Source: Bacillus carboniphilus
GTDB lineage: Bacteria; Bacillota; Bacilli; Bacillales; JC228
Assembly: GCF_039522365.1 (NCBI RefSeq)
Contig: NZ_BAAADJ010000060.1
Span: forward strand, 33,052 to 97,051
DNA length: 64,000 bases
Direction: 5' to 3'
Shown here: one piece after another, positions 1 through 9,778 of the stretch
How the letters are laid out: every line of letters begins with the position of its first letter
Numbering within the stretch: position 1 is the first letter of the stretch
The notes under the pieces: model-generated
Told to the model about the DNA's origin: nothing
What the model saw: only the letters and a program-made list of their open reading frames with translations
Database searches by the model: none
Translations under genes and position numbers: made by a program

Positions 1-2214
1 ACTCGAATCCGATTCGCTCTCTTTAATTTCTTCATACTTCCCTGGCCAAAATGCTTTTTTTCCAAACCATGCCGTAATAGCTGGTACAAGGAATGGACGC
101 ACAATAAACGTATCTATTAGTACACCCACAGCCGTTATAATTCCAAAATGGACAAGAATTTGTATAGGGAGAGTAGCTAATACAGCAAAGGTTCCTGCAA
201 GGATGACACCCGCTGAGTTAATCACCCCACCCGTTTCGTTTGCTCCTTCTTTTATAGCCTTTTTAAGTGGCATGTATCTTGCTTTTTTCCAGATACTTGA
301 TTTCATTAAAATATTGTAATCTACACCGAGTGCCCCCAAGAATATGAAAGCGTATAGTGGAATAAATCCTTGAATGGCATCTGCCCCCATTACATAATGA
401 ATGATGATCCAGCCAAGTCCAAGTGCTGAAAAATAACTTACAACCACTGTTGCCATTAGGTAAATCATCGCCGTAATGGATCTTAGATAACCAAGCACTA
501 ACAAAGCGATGATAATAATAATTAAAGGAACTAAAATGGAGGCGTCTCGACTCGATGTTTCTCGGATATCATATTGCTCTGCTGTTTGACCAGCAATCCA
601 AACTTTCTTTTCTGTATCGCTAATACCACTATTAGCAAGAGCGGTTGACACAATTTCACGTAGCTCTGGAATGACATCCATTGCCTCGTTGGAATACGGA
701 TTCATCGTCAGTTCAATGCTATACATATGGATGTTGGCATTGTTTTGGCCAGGTACTGGCTCCGTTACATCCCCTACAAAGTCTTGTGCACTCAGATTTT
801 CTTGTAAATTAACCTCTTTCCCCTCTGTATCAATGGCAAGCGTTATTGGCGCTAGCTGCCCAGCATTAAAGGAATTTTCAATGAGTTGGAACCCCTCACT
901 TGAAGCCATATCCTCCGGAAATGAGGAAAGCGTATCATATGTGTATTTTATTTGGAAGGTGAATGCTGCTAGGCCAACTAGTACGATCGTTGTAGCAATC
1001 GTTACTGTCTTTGCACGGTCGACCACAAACGAATTTATTTTTTCACTCAGTTTCACCTTATCTTGCTGCTTAGGGAGACTCTTCCCTTTTTCCATTGCTT
1101 TTTGTTCCATCATTTCTTGAGGCATTGGAATAAATGGGAAGAACGATACTCTTCCAAGTACTGCTAGAATCGCAGGAACCAACGTTAAGCTAGATAGAGC
1201 CACAACAAAAATGGCTAGCACGAAGGGAATACTAAATCTCTCAATCGGGCCAAAATCTGCTAACAATAAAAATGATAAGGCCGAAATGGTTGTGAGAGCA
1301 CTCATCGCGATGGCTCCACTTTTATCCTTAGTGGCTTCTTTTAAAGCTGTAGAAGATTCGCGATTTACTTTCAGATAGGACCTAAATCTTGAAATTAAGA
1401 ATAAACAATAATCAGTTCCAGCACCGAACAATAGAACGGTCATAATGGATATTCCTTGGCTATCAAATGTGATGACACCGTTTTCCCCTAAAGCTCCTAG
1501 AACCGGACTAATGATTGAGTAGGCAAAACCTACACCGATTAAAGGTATAAGTGCAAGGATTGGTGATCGATAAATGATGAGAAGAACCGTCAACACCAAA
1601 ATGAAAGTGATGATGGTTAGAGAAAAGTCTCCGCTCGAAAATAGGTCTGTTGCATCCATCAAGATACCAACCGGTCCTGTCACTCTAGCACTTAAGCTTG
1701 CTGAGTCAATTTCTTCATTAAATGGATTCGCCCCAATAAGAGATTCTGCCCGCTCACTCATTTCACTAACATTTTCTTTTAATCTGGTCGCATCCACTCC
1801 ATCATTAAAAAAGACTGGCATAATGAACGTTTTGCCGTTTTCAGATACCTGCCCCATCAACACTTCTTCAGGGATTGTATGTAATGGAGGAATCATCTTT
1901 TGATCCGGCAGTGGGTTCTCGGATAAATCTTGTACGACTGAACGGATTTGTTGTATTTCTTCATCTCCGAGTCCTAATTCTTTATTCCAAACAATAAGAG
2001 CTGGTACCCCACTTTCGTTTGGAAATTCTTCTTCTATTAGGTTTGATGCTTCCGTTGATGCTTTCAATTCATCAAAATTACCAGCGCTGTCGTTTACTTG
2101 TTGATTTGCTTGTGGGAATACGAAATTTAAAACGGTTGCTAATGCGATCCATACTAATATCGTAATCCATTTACTTTTTTTACCCACAACCCATTTCACA
2201 TAGGAGTTTTCCAT
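1..2214 (-). CDS. MMPL-family RND-type transporter, C-terminal end cut by window edge
   Basis: The frame is open for 738 codons from an ATG at 2214 and runs off the window without a stop, so only the last few residues may be missing (Bacillus YdfJ-type MMPL proteins are about 720-740 residues). The protein shows the RND-like duplicated layout: an N-terminal membrane segment, a large extracytoplasmic loop, a membrane bundle (containing GAGTDYCLFLISRFR, the usual MMPL signature with the Asp), then a second loop and bundle with GALGVDYNILM. It probably exports lipids or hydrophobic compounds using the proton gradient; the substrate is unknown. The start is set by CGGAGAG seven bases upstream. 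It lies directly behind the SRPBCC gene and probably shares its transcript. Confidence 0.9.
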   Translation of the reverse strand, partial: MENSYVKWVVGKKSKWITILVWIALATVLNFVFPQANQQVNDSAGNFDELKASTEASNLIEEEFPNESGVPALIVWNKELGLGDEEIQQIRSVVQDLSENPLPDQKMIPPLHTIPEEVLMGQVSENGKTFIMPVFFNDGVDATRLKENVSEMSERAESLIGANPFNEEIDSASLSARVTGPVGILMDATDLFSSGDFSLTIITFILVLTVLLIIYRSPILALIPLIGVGFAYSIISPVLGALGENGVITFDSQGISIMTVLLFGAGTDYCLFLISRFRSYLKVNRESSTALKEATKDKSGAIAMSALTTISALSFLLLADFGPIERFSIPFVLAIFVVALSSLTLVPAILAVLGRVSFFPFIPMPQEMMEQKAMEKGKSLPKQQDKVKLSEKINSFVVDRAKTVTIATTIVLVGLAAFTFQIKYTYDTLSSFPEDMASSEGFQLIENSFNAGQLAPITLAIDTEGKEVNLQENLSAQDFVGDVTEPVPGQNNANIHMYSIELTMNPYSNEAMDVIPELREIVSTALANSGISDTEKKVWIAGQTAEQYDIRETSSRDASILVPLIIIIIALLVLGYLRSITAMIYLMATVVVSYFSALGLGWIIIHYVMGADAIQGFIPLYAFIFLGALGVDYNILMKSSIWKKARYMPLKKAIKEGANETGGVINSAGVILAGTFAVLATLPIQILVHFGIITAVGVLIDTFIVRPFLVPAITAWFGKKAFWPGKYEEIKESESDSS

Positions 2215-2218
2215 TTGC

Positions 2219-2695
2219 TCACTCTCCGTTAGGATTTTTTCTCTTCTTTATGTGGGACACGGAACCTGTCCCTCTGTCCCAGTTGGACAAGGAATCTCTG
2301 CCCCTGAACATCTTTTTTAGTATCATTTGGGTGGCCCAGTTTGGAAGATAGGATTCGTATTCGATTTTATCTTCCATTACAATATGTTCAGATTTCTGAA
2401 TGAATGTATGCGTATGCTTCCATTTTTTAAAAGGGAATGGTACGACTAAGGCTTCATCTATAAAGTAGGCATTTTCTTTGATGTCTTTAAATACTAATAC
2501 CCACTTTACACGAAATATGAAAAAATGGAGCATTAGTGGCATTTTGCCACCTTTTTTGAAGACAGGATTTCTTTCAAATGTTACTTCAGGAAAACGAGTA
2601 ATCTTTGAAAGGTTCTTAGGATTACTGTAGAATCCCCATACGGTTTCCATGTTATGTTGAAAAGTTGTAAAGTGTTTGTAAGTTCCTTTAAACAC
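2219..2695 (-). CDS. SRPBCC (START/Bet v1-like) family protein with a repeat-derived C-terminus
   Basis: This 158-residue protein starts at a GTG preceded by AAAGGAG. The N-terminal region (FKGTYKHFTTFQHNMETVW, then FYSNPKNLSKITRFPEV) has the layout of SRPBCC ligand-binding proteins, where an N-terminal beta-strand is followed by the helices that form the ligand-cavity entrance. The ligand is unknown. The last 25 or so residues are encoded by a dispersed intergenic repeat (2251-2281) that also occurs at 19.9 kb, so the natural C-terminus has probably been replaced or extended. The stop overlaps the binding site of the MMPL gene four bases downstream, indicating a two-gene unit. I assign the family with moderate confidence and no specific function. 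Confidence 0.65.
   Translation of the reverse strand: MFKGTYKHFTTFQHNMETVWGFYSNPKNLSKITRFPEVTFERNPVFKKGGKMPLMLHFFIFRVKWVLVFKDIKENAYFIDEALVVPFPFKKWKHTHTFIQKSEHIVMEDKIEYESYLPNWATQMILKKMFRGRDSLSNWDRGTGSVSHIKKRKNPNGE
2251..2281. repeat. Dispersed GGGACAG-type repeat, copy 1
   Basis: About 31 bp rich in CTGTCCC/GGGACA. It matches a second copy at 19891-19921 at roughly 26 of 30 positions. In this copy the repeat lies inside the 3' end of the SRPBCC reading frame. A related but different inverted repeat occurs at 18339-18362. Confidence 0.75.
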
Positions 2696-2754
2696 TGCAC
2701 CACTCCTTTAGTTACCAATATAAACCTTTTCCTAAATGTTAACGCTTCTCTTAT

Positions 2755-2785
2755 AAAAAGGACACCTAAACTGGTGTCCTTTTTG
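2755..2785. terminator. Bidirectional hairpin terminator
   Basis: Arms GGACACC (2760-2766) and GGTGTCC (2773-2779) are flanked by A5 and T5, giving a 12-bp stem with a 6-nt loop and a T-tract in either direction. It lies between the ykpA terminator and the SRPBCC gene and would insulate the two units. Confidence 0.8.
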
Positions 2786-2835
2786 TGAAAATTTTTTATA
2801 AAAGATGTGCGGAAAAACCGGTCCGTAACAAAGTG

Positions 2836-2862
2836 AAAAGGAGTCCAGAACCTGGACTCCCT
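2836..2862 (-). terminator. Intrinsic terminator of ykpA
   Basis: Perfect 9-bp stem GGAGTCCAG/CTGGACTCC with a 3-nt loop, followed by TTTT on the minus strand. It begins five bases after the ykpA stop codon. Confidence 0.9.
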
Positions 2863-2866
2863 TTTA

Positions 2867-4498
<1,632 letters not shown>

Positions 4499-4679
4499 TC
4501 ATCATTAACATAAATCTAAAACCGATTGTACCACAGAATTGTGTTATTTCCTTATTGGAACTTATATCTGCTGGAATTTATTTTAAATTGAAACATCTAA
4601 CATACTACTCTTGTCAAAAAATGATACTTTTAATCCTTTCCTAGTCGAAAATTTCTCAATTGTCGGTATGACTTCGAGT

Positions 4680-4805
4680 TCTGAATTCACTTGGCTGAGT
4701 TCCGAATTCCTAGCCGGAACTTCTGAATTCACTTGGCTGAGTTCCGAATTCCTAGCCGAAACTTCTGAATTCACTTGGCTGAGTTCCGAATTATTAGCCG
4801 GAACT
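4680..4805. repeat. Tandem array of alternating 21-bp units (42-bp dimers)
   Basis: Six consecutive 21-bp units alternate between two types, one containing CTGAATTCACTTGGCTGAG and the other CCGAATTCCTAGCCGGAA, giving three 42-bp dimers with an EcoRI-like GAATTC in five of six units. The 527-bp gap between ykpA (start 4483) and the PLP enzyme (end 5011) otherwise holds AT-rich sequence. A weak hairpin there (ACCATTTT with AAAAATGG, about 4943-4973) could end the PLP-enzyme transcript. Because 21 is divisible by three, both strands stay open through the array, but no gene-like protein results. Confidence 0.9.
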
Positions 4806-5010
4806 TTTGATTTAACTATCGCTCACAGTCTTTGGTGACCAATTTCTTTTTAATCACCAAAAAAGGGCATCATACACCACCAATGATTGCCCTCATTACT
4901 GTTAATATGACTTTTTTGGTCATCATTGGCTATCTATGACCACCATTTTTAAACTAATCAAACCAAAATGGTAACCATACGGCCCCATTGATGCCCTATT
5001 TCTCACCCAA

Positions 5011-6132
5011 CTACTGAACTTTCCCTCTCGCATCCACCTTCCAAACATCAACGACAACACCATTTTGATGAACCACATACTCCTCAAACTGATTCGCTAC
5101 CGTACAGGCGTGATTAGGGATCACCAAGACTTTGTCATTCAAGGAAAGGCTAGTCTCTCCATTAACAATCGCCACCCCATGCTCTTCTGACAATCTCTCA
5201 ATTGTAAGCTCGGGGTGCCCCACAACATGACCGAATCCAGAAACACTTTGATTACCATGAGCTCCTTTATCTAAACAAAGAGATTTGCTACCTGTATCTA
5301 ATACCACTCTTGAACCTTGGTATACTCCTACCACTGAAGCCAGCAAAGTTAACGCGCACTTATCAAATGAAGTCACGCCAAGCCCAACTTGAATCGCGTC
5401 GAAAAATGCAGCATTCCCTGGCCTAACTTCAGTAATCCCTTTCACCTGACCGGCAATTTTATAGGTAGGTGTGGAACCAACACTTCTTACCGGAATAGGA
5501 ATCCCTTCCTTTTCACAAGCTTCTGCGCTTTCCACAACCATCCTTGCTTCTTGAAGCCCAATTTGTTCAATCTCTTCTATACTTTTAGCTCCATAAGAAT
5601 GTCCAGCGTGTGTAAAAATACCACCTAATTTTAGACTGGCACTATTCACCACTTTTCTCGCTAACTGAACCACTTCGTCACCTGGTTCCACCCCACAGCG
5701 ATTTAGTCCTGAATTCACTTTAATCCATACCTGGAGAGTATAAGAGGTCTGCTCAAAAAAGGCGTCCAGCCACTCGACTTGTTGTACATGATCAACCGAA
5801 ATCTTTAAATCTACCCCATCCTCCATTAAGCCAATGAGCCGTTTCATTTTCATTTCACTTGAGATGGGGTACGCAATGAGGATATCTTTCATCCCCCCAG
5901 CGGCCATGACCTCAGCTTCCCCAATTTTGGCTGTTGTCACCCCAACTGCTCCCGCTTCTAACTGTAACTTGGCAATTTCTATTGATTTGTGTGTTTTAAT
6001 ATGTGGACGTAACGAAATCCCTTGCATCTTAGCAAACGCAGCCATTTCATTAATATTTTCTTTCAATTTATCGATATCAAGCAATAATGTTGGAGTATCC
6101 AAATGATAGATAGACTTTCCCTTTCGATCCAT
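5011..6132 (-). CDS. D-serine dehydratase-like / D-threonine aldolase family PLP enzyme
   Basis: This 373-residue enzyme is of the fold-III (alanine racemase-like) PLP class. The cofactor lysine is K46 in RPHIKTHKS. The C-terminal DSD domain carries NHAC (H341, C343), the His/Cys pair that binds the metal in this family. Members cleave D-threonine or allo-threonine to glycine and acetaldehyde, or deaminate D-serine; sequence alone does not separate these. The start is supported by GGGGAG upstream of the ATG. It is probably monocistronic. Its likely role is turnover of D-amino acids in the cytoplasm. Confidence 0.85.
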   Translation of the reverse strand: MDRKGKSIYHLDTPTLLLDIDKLKENINEMAAFAKMQGISLRPHIKTHKSIEIAKLQLEAGAVGVTTAKIGEAEVMAAGGMKDILIAYPISSEMKMKRLIGLMEDGVDLKISVDHVQQVEWLDAFFEQTSYTLQVWIKVNSGLNRCGVEPGDEVVQLARKVVNSASLKLGGIFTHAGHSYGAKSIEEIEQIGLQEARMVVESAEACEKEGIPIPVRSVGSTPTYKIAGQVKGITEVRPGNAAFFDAIQVGLGVTSFDKCALTLLASVVGVYQGSRVVLDTGSKSLCLDKGAHGNQSVSGFGHVVGHPELTIERLSEEHGVAIVNGETSLSLNDKVLVIPNHACTVANQFEEYVVHQNGVVVDVWKVDARGKVQ

Positions 6133-6181
6133 GTTCTCCGCTCCCCTTTGTTCATGATCTTTTAAACATCATATCACGTTT

Positions 6182-6215
6182 AAAAAAACACACTCCATCT
6201 TTGAAGTGTGTTTTA
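6182..6215 (-). terminator. Terminator of the FusB-like gene
   Basis: AAAACACACT and AGTGTGTTTT form a stem around a short loop, with a T7 run on the minus strand just after the FusB-like stop codon. Confidence 0.85.
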
Positions 6216-6218
6216 TCA

Positions 6219-6857
6219 TTAACTATTCAAACGCTCAATTAAATCATGTAGTTTTTCCAAGGATTCTATATTTTTATTACACTTGGTACTGTCTTGGCAA
6301 ATGTAATTTCCGCGTCTCACAAAAGTATCTAGGGTTGAACCTTTAGTTTGAGAAACAAAAAGCCCGACTTCTTCATGTTTATTACAAAGCGTACAAATGC
6401 CCTTTTGGCTGGACGCTTTAAACGTACCATGTAAACCAATCAGTTTGTCTTGATAGTTCGTCACAATATATTTACGACCTGACCCTTTATCGTACCAACC
6501 GAGATACGTGGTTTCCTTCCAATCTATCTCCTCCAAGTTGGGAAGCTTCAGTTTTTTCGCCTTTGGAAATAGCTTTTTCAGCGTTTGTTCGGATACGTCT
6601 TGGAAAGGAATAACCAATGGCTTTATCAAAAAAAGAAACTCGTCCGCATCCATTCTCTCTTTAATGCTCTCGAATCGCTCCAGCTCTTCTCTTTGCTCTT
6701 CTGTGATATTTGGAAACAGGTTAATGACCCGCTCCTTGGTTAAGGTTCGTAAAGCATTCAACACTCTTACATCACTTGAAGTGGAATGACCGTTCACTAA
6801 GATATTTGCCTGGTTTTTTATAAAATTAAATTCATAACTCTGAATAAAAGGTTCCAT
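6219..6857 (-). CDS. FusB/FusC-like elongation factor G-binding protein
   Basis: This 212-residue cytoplasmic protein has an N-terminal helical domain (about 1-100) and a C-terminal treble-clef zinc domain with CTLC (C155, C158) and a second pair in CQDSTKC (C187, C193). That is the arrangement of FusB-family proteins, which bind EF-G and release it from stalled post-translocation ribosomes; some confer fusidic acid resistance. Chromosomal Bacillus homologues exist and are not necessarily resistance genes. The ATG at 6857 is preferred over a TTG nine bases earlier because TAGGAG is then correctly spaced. Monocistronic with its own terminator. Confidence 0.85.
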   Translation of the reverse strand: MEPFIQSYEFNFIKNQANILVNGHSTSSDVRVLNALRTLTKERVINLFPNITEEQREELERFESIKERMDADEFLFLIKPLVIPFQDVSEQTLKKLFPKAKKLKLPNLEEIDWKETTYLGWYDKGSGRKYIVTNYQDKLIGLHGTFKASSQKGICTLCNKHEEVGLFVSQTKGSTLDTFVRRGNYICQDSTKCNKNIESLEKLHDLIERLNS

Positions 6858-6963
6858 TTTTTTCAACTCCTACGATGTCAATAAAGCAACCATTCTCTTC
6901 CAACTTTAAAAGATATGGATTCAGAATTCAATGTAGAAAATCAGTAAGAAACAAATTATACAT

Positions 6964-7003
6964 AAAAAGCACCAACATCTATGACTAGACTATCGGTGCT
7001 TTC
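6964..7003 (-). terminator. Terminator after the CD3324-family gene
   Basis: AAAGCACC and GGTGCTTT pair across a 21-nt loop, with TTATG following on the minus strand. It probably ends the whole cstA operon transcript. Confidence 0.75.
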
Positions 7004-7007
7004 CTCA

Positions 7008-7271
7008 TTATTTTGTATACACAATTTTCTTTATTGTCTCCCTAGAAAGGAAATGCTTGCTCGCTAATTGATCGATGGAAACGCCACTTTGGAATGCCTT
7101 TTTTATGGATCGGTTCCTTTCATCAATCGCCTTCCTCCCTCCTGATTTTGTACCCCATTTTTCATAGGTACTTTCAGGTTTCGGAATATATAGGGTTTCC
7201 CCCTGCACATATTTTTGAACTTCCTTCAGTACAGATGCTGGTAGGATCGCTGTTGCATTTACATATTTCAT
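7008..7271 (-). CDS. CD3324-family small helix-turn-helix protein
   Basis: This 87-residue protein has an N-terminal helix (residues about 8-25), a glycine-containing linker (YEKWGTKSGGRKAIDERN) and a C-terminal helix-turn-helix (SIDQLASKHFLSRETIKKIV), suggesting a small DNA-binding regulator. Function is unknown. AAGGAG sits nine bases before the ATG. No terminator separates it from the structured element and yogA upstream, so it may be the last gene of the cstA operon. Confidence 0.75.
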   Translation of the reverse strand: MKYVNATAILPASVLKEVQKYVQGETLYIPKPESTYEKWGTKSGGRKAIDERNRSIKKAFQSGVSIDQLASKHFLSRETIKKIVYTK

Positions 7272-7310
7272 GGTAGCCCGCTCCTTATTCTTTTTCTGCT
7301 AAAAATAAGG

Positions 7311-7388
7311 GCAAAGCCTATTTAGAACTGGGCGATATTACGGTTTTAGCCCCATGCAAAGTATCGCCTTTCCTATAGGCTTTGCATG
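7311..7388 (-). ncRNA. Candidate structured RNA with alternative hairpins
   Basis: Perfect 11-bp arms GCAAAGCCTAT (7311-7321) and ATAGGCTTTGC (7375-7385) enclose 7-bp arms GGCGATA (7331-7337) and TATCGCC (7362-7368). A competing perfect 9-bp pairing, CATGCAAAG (7353-7361) with CTTTGCATG (7380-7388), excludes the outer stem. The element sits between yogA and the CD3324 gene and overlaps a 29-codon ORF with a strong ribosome binding site. This is attenuator-like architecture, but no known riboswitch class matched. Confidence 0.5.
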
Positions 7389-7427
7389 AGTTCGTCCAGT
7401 GTCTGGCAATCCAACAAAGTTTGCCAT
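7338..7427 (-). CDS. Possible 29-residue leader peptide
   Basis: ATG at 7427 follows an excellent AGGAGG at seven-base spacing, 24 bases after the yogA gene ends; the frame runs 29 codons to a TAA inside the 7.3-kb structured element. The peptide (starts MANFVGLPDTG, ends CMGLKP) has no recognised domain. Its overlap with both alternative hairpins suggests that translation could choose between them. It could also be a chance ORF within a repeat. Confidence 0.4.
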   Translation of the reverse strand: MANFVGLPDTGRTHAKPIGKAILCMGLKP

Positions 7428-7450
7428 TTCAACACCTCCTAAAATGCAGG

Positions 7451-8446
7451 CTATTTATCAATCACAAAACCAATTTTACCAAAATTTTGGGAGTCCCGTA
7501 AATATTCAAACGCCTCTTTATACTGAGAAAGTTCGAAACTCCGATCGAGCTCTGGTTTAATCTGATGTTCTTCGATAAAGCTGAGCATCTCCTGAAATTC
7601 TTCGTGACTTCCCATTGTGGAACCTAATAGGTTAAACTGACCGTAGAAAAACTGACGGATATCAATTGTGACTTCATCCTCCGTTGTAGCACCAAATGTG
7701 ACAACTGTTCCGCCTTTTCTTATGATATTCAGTGATTTATTCATGGTTGCCCTACCAATACTTTCGATGAGCAAATCTATCGTTTCACCCTTTAATTCCT
7801 CGTTCCAATTCGATTCTGTTGGAATGGCCACATCTGCACCAAGCTCTAAAGCCTTTTGTCTTTTTTCTTCACTTCTGGAAGTGACAATCACTCTAGCACC
7901 GGCTGCTTTTGCAAATTTTAAAATAAATGTGAGAACACCACTGCCAATCCCCGGTAACATAACCGTATCTCCGCTCTTTACCTTTCCTCTTGTAAAAAGA
8001 GCTCTATACGCGGTTAAAGCAGCTAATGGTAGGACACCCGCTTCCTCCCAACTTAAATGTTCTGGCTTTTTCTCTACAATATCTTCAGGAACTACTATGT
8101 ATTCTGCAAATGTACCGTGGTCAGGCAAACAAAGAATCTCAAAGCCTTCCGGTGGAGCATCACTTTTTTCCTGCCATCCGATTGCCGCACTAATAACCAC
8201 TTCATCGCCTACGGAAAACTTTTGTGCACCTTCTCCAACTTCTGCAATTACACCGGCACCGTCAGATCCCATGATGAGAGGTGGTTGGTCGGCTTTGTGT
8301 CTGTTTGGAATCATCAAATCCCGACGGTTCATACCGGCTGCCTTGATTTTTATCTTTACCATATTCGGTTCGACAACCGGTTCTTCAAAATCTCGGTATG
8401 TAACACCTTCGAGGCCTTCTATGCCTTCATGAACAATTGCTTTCAT
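7451..8446 (-). CDS. yogA: Zinc-type alcohol dehydrogenase-like / quinone oxidoreductase (YogA-like)
   Basis: This 331-residue medium-chain dehydrogenase/reductase has a GroES-like domain (1-120) followed by a Rossmann domain with PGIGSGV (165-171). The catalytic zinc ligands of true alcohol dehydrogenases are absent, so it is probably an NADPH-dependent reductase of quinones or enones. Length and sequence resemble B. subtilis YogA. Its ATG overlaps the stop of the ArsA-like gene by one base (TAATG), so translation is probably coupled. AGGAGG lies inside the upstream gene. Confidence 0.85.
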   Translation of the reverse strand: MKAIVHEGIEGLEGVTYRDFEEPVVEPNMVKIKIKAAGMNRRDLMIPNRHKADQPPLIMGSDGAGVIAEVGEGAQKFSVGDEVVISAAIGWQEKSDAPPEGFEILCLPDHGTFAEYIVVPEDIVEKKPEHLSWEEAGVLPLAALTAYRALFTRGKVKSGDTVMLPGIGSGVLTFILKFAKAAGARVIVTSRSEEKRQKALELGADVAIPTESNWNEELKGETIDLLIESIGRATMNKSLNIIRKGGTVVTFGATTEDEVTIDIRQFFYGQFNLLGSTMGSHEEFQEMLSFIEEHQIKPELDRSFELSQYKEAFEYLRDSQNFGKIGFVIDK

Positions 8447-9399
8447 TAACTTGGTACCTCCTCTAATGCTCGCTTTAGATGACTAGCAAAAACAGCAAGC
8501 TTCTCTTGATCCGATACATCTTCTTCAAATAATGGGACTTTAATAAGCGTTTGCTTTTTGAATGTGTCATCAATCTGTTGTAAATAGTCCTGTTCTTGAT
8601 TTCTACGTTTGGCTAGAAATGCCCCATCTGCATAATCTGGTAACACTTTATTTACGATGAGTGTACGAATATGCAAATGGTACGTATCAAGTTGTTTAAT
8701 CGCCTTCTCCGTTTCTAAAATAGGGAGTCTTTCTGGAATTAATACAAATGTAAATCCAGTCATAGATCCATCAAGAATAATCTCCCGAACTGCAGCGAAC
8801 TTGTCTTTCCGTTTTTGTAACACCTCATATATCGGGTCTTCAACTGGCTCACCGTCATTCAATAGCTGTGAGTAATTATTATTGATCTTCTTTCTTCTTT
8901 CAATGAGACCGTCAATCCATACACCCATTAGCTCTGGTAAGGACAGCAATCGAATCGTGTGTCCAGTTGGAGCCGTATCAAATATAATTTTATCAAACTT
9001 CCCTTTCTCTTCTAAAATGATAGATACGATTCGGTCAAAGAGAGCTGCTTCATCCGCACCAGGAGATGCGCTAGCCATATCAATTTGACGATGAACTTCC
9101 GCGACCATTTCAGATTTCACGAGTCCTTTTAAGTTTTCCTTAACAGAATCAATATACCGTTTAGATTCTTGAACTGGGTTAATCTCAATCCCCCATAGGT
9201 TCTCACTCAACTTCGTCTGTTCATTCCCCACTTTTTGATGAAAAATATCGCCTAGGTTATGTGCAGGGTCTGTTGAAACTATTAGTGTTTTTTCTCCAGA
9301 CTTAGAAAAAGCTAAGGCAAGGGCTGCTGAGGATGTAGACTTTCCCACTCCCCCTTTTCCACCGACAAATATGATACTTTTATTGATTAGTTGATTCAT
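8446..9399 (-). CDS. ArsA/Get3-type ATPase
   Basis: This 317-residue protein has the deviant Walker A GGKGGVGKST (13-22) with the extra signature lysine, the STDPAHN motif (42-48) and switch II DTAPTGHT (141-148), all diagnostic of the ArsA/Get3 family. Family members use ATP to drive arsenite efflux or deliver tail-anchored membrane proteins. There is no arsB or arsenite Cys triad here, and the Get3 CxxC is absent. The ATG at 9399 is chosen because AAAGGA lies eight bases upstream; a longer frame would overlap the preceding gene. It follows the cory-CC-star gene by 14 bases, consistent with the conserved pairing of the two. Confidence 0.9.
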   Translation of the reverse strand: MNQLINKSIIFVGGKGGVGKSTSSAALALAFSKSGEKTLIVSTDPAHNLGDIFHQKVGNEQTKLSENLWGIEINPVQESKRYIDSVKENLKGLVKSEMVAEVHRQIDMASASPGADEAALFDRIVSIILEEKGKFDKIIFDTAPTGHTIRLLSLPELMGVWIDGLIERRKKINNNYSQLLNDGEPVEDPIYEVLQKRKDKFAAVREIILDGSMTGFTFVLIPERLPILETEKAIKQLDTYHLHIRTLIVNKVLPDYADGAFLAKRRNQEQDYLQQIDDTFKKQTLIKVPLFEEDVSDQEKLAVFASHLKRALEEVPS

Positions 9400-9413
9400 T
9401 GTATCCATCCTTT

Positions 9414-9683
9414 CTAACAGCAGCGGAATCCGCTTAATGGAGATTTTTCCATCCCCATTCGAATGTGCCAATCATGAAATTTTTCAATAATATATGGGTA
9501 GAGCTCAAGGGTATAGTAGAAAGCTGGATTTGGAATTCCCAGCATATCGGAGTATACAAGCAGGAGAAAAAGATCGTCTTCATCCCGTAGCTCTCTTGCT
9601 ACCTCGGAATCGTGTTGAAGACTGATTATGTCATCGTAAAGCTCAACGAGTCGTTTCAATGAGAATTTTTTTGTTGAATCCAT
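9414..9683 (-). CDS. cory-CC-star family protein
   Basis: This 89-residue protein has a conserved core (GIPNPAFYYTLELYPYIIE, then KFHDWHIRMGMEKSPLSG) and ends in FRCC immediately before the stop, the feature that names the family. The function is unknown. Members are typically encoded beside ArsA-type ATPases and CstA, as here. The ATG at 9683 follows AGAGGTG; a longer frame upstream would read through an intercistronic hairpin. The terminal Cys pair could bind metal, form a disulfide or be modified; this is inference. Confidence 0.85.
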   Translation of the reverse strand: MDSTKKFSLKRLVELYDDIISLQHDSEVARELRDEDDLFLLLVYSDMLGIPNPAFYYTLELYPYIIEKFHDWHIRMGMEKSPLSGFRCC

Positions 9684-9716
9684 TTTGTGCACCTCTGCTA
9701 GTTTAATAGAGGGAAA

Positions 9717-9744
9717 GCCGCGCAAATATACAGCTTTGCGCGGC
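9717..9744 (-). promoter_or_regulatory. Intercistronic GC-rich hairpin between cstA and the cory-CC-star gene
   Basis: Perfect 10-bp stem GCCGCGCAAA/TTTGCGCGGC with an 8-nt loop, followed on the minus strand by TTTCCC rather than a full T-tract. It is more likely a partial terminator or an RNA-stability element that lowers downstream expression than a strong terminator. Confidence 0.65.
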
Positions 9745-9778
9745 TCACCTTTTACCCTCACCTTTTGTAGTGAGTTTT

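Noticed and set aside
4583..4838. Possible heptad-repeat proteins on both strands
   Set aside because: The 21-bp period is a multiple of three, so frames stay open by arithmetic; no ribosome binding site or family fits.
7311..7427. Cyclic-di-GMP-I riboswitch
   Set aside because: GGCAAAC and GCAAAGCC pieces are reminiscent, but the order and pairing required by that class are absent.
7668..8449. Plus-strand frames of 254 and 130 codons opposite yogA
   Set aside because: Shadows of the reductase gene on the other strand.
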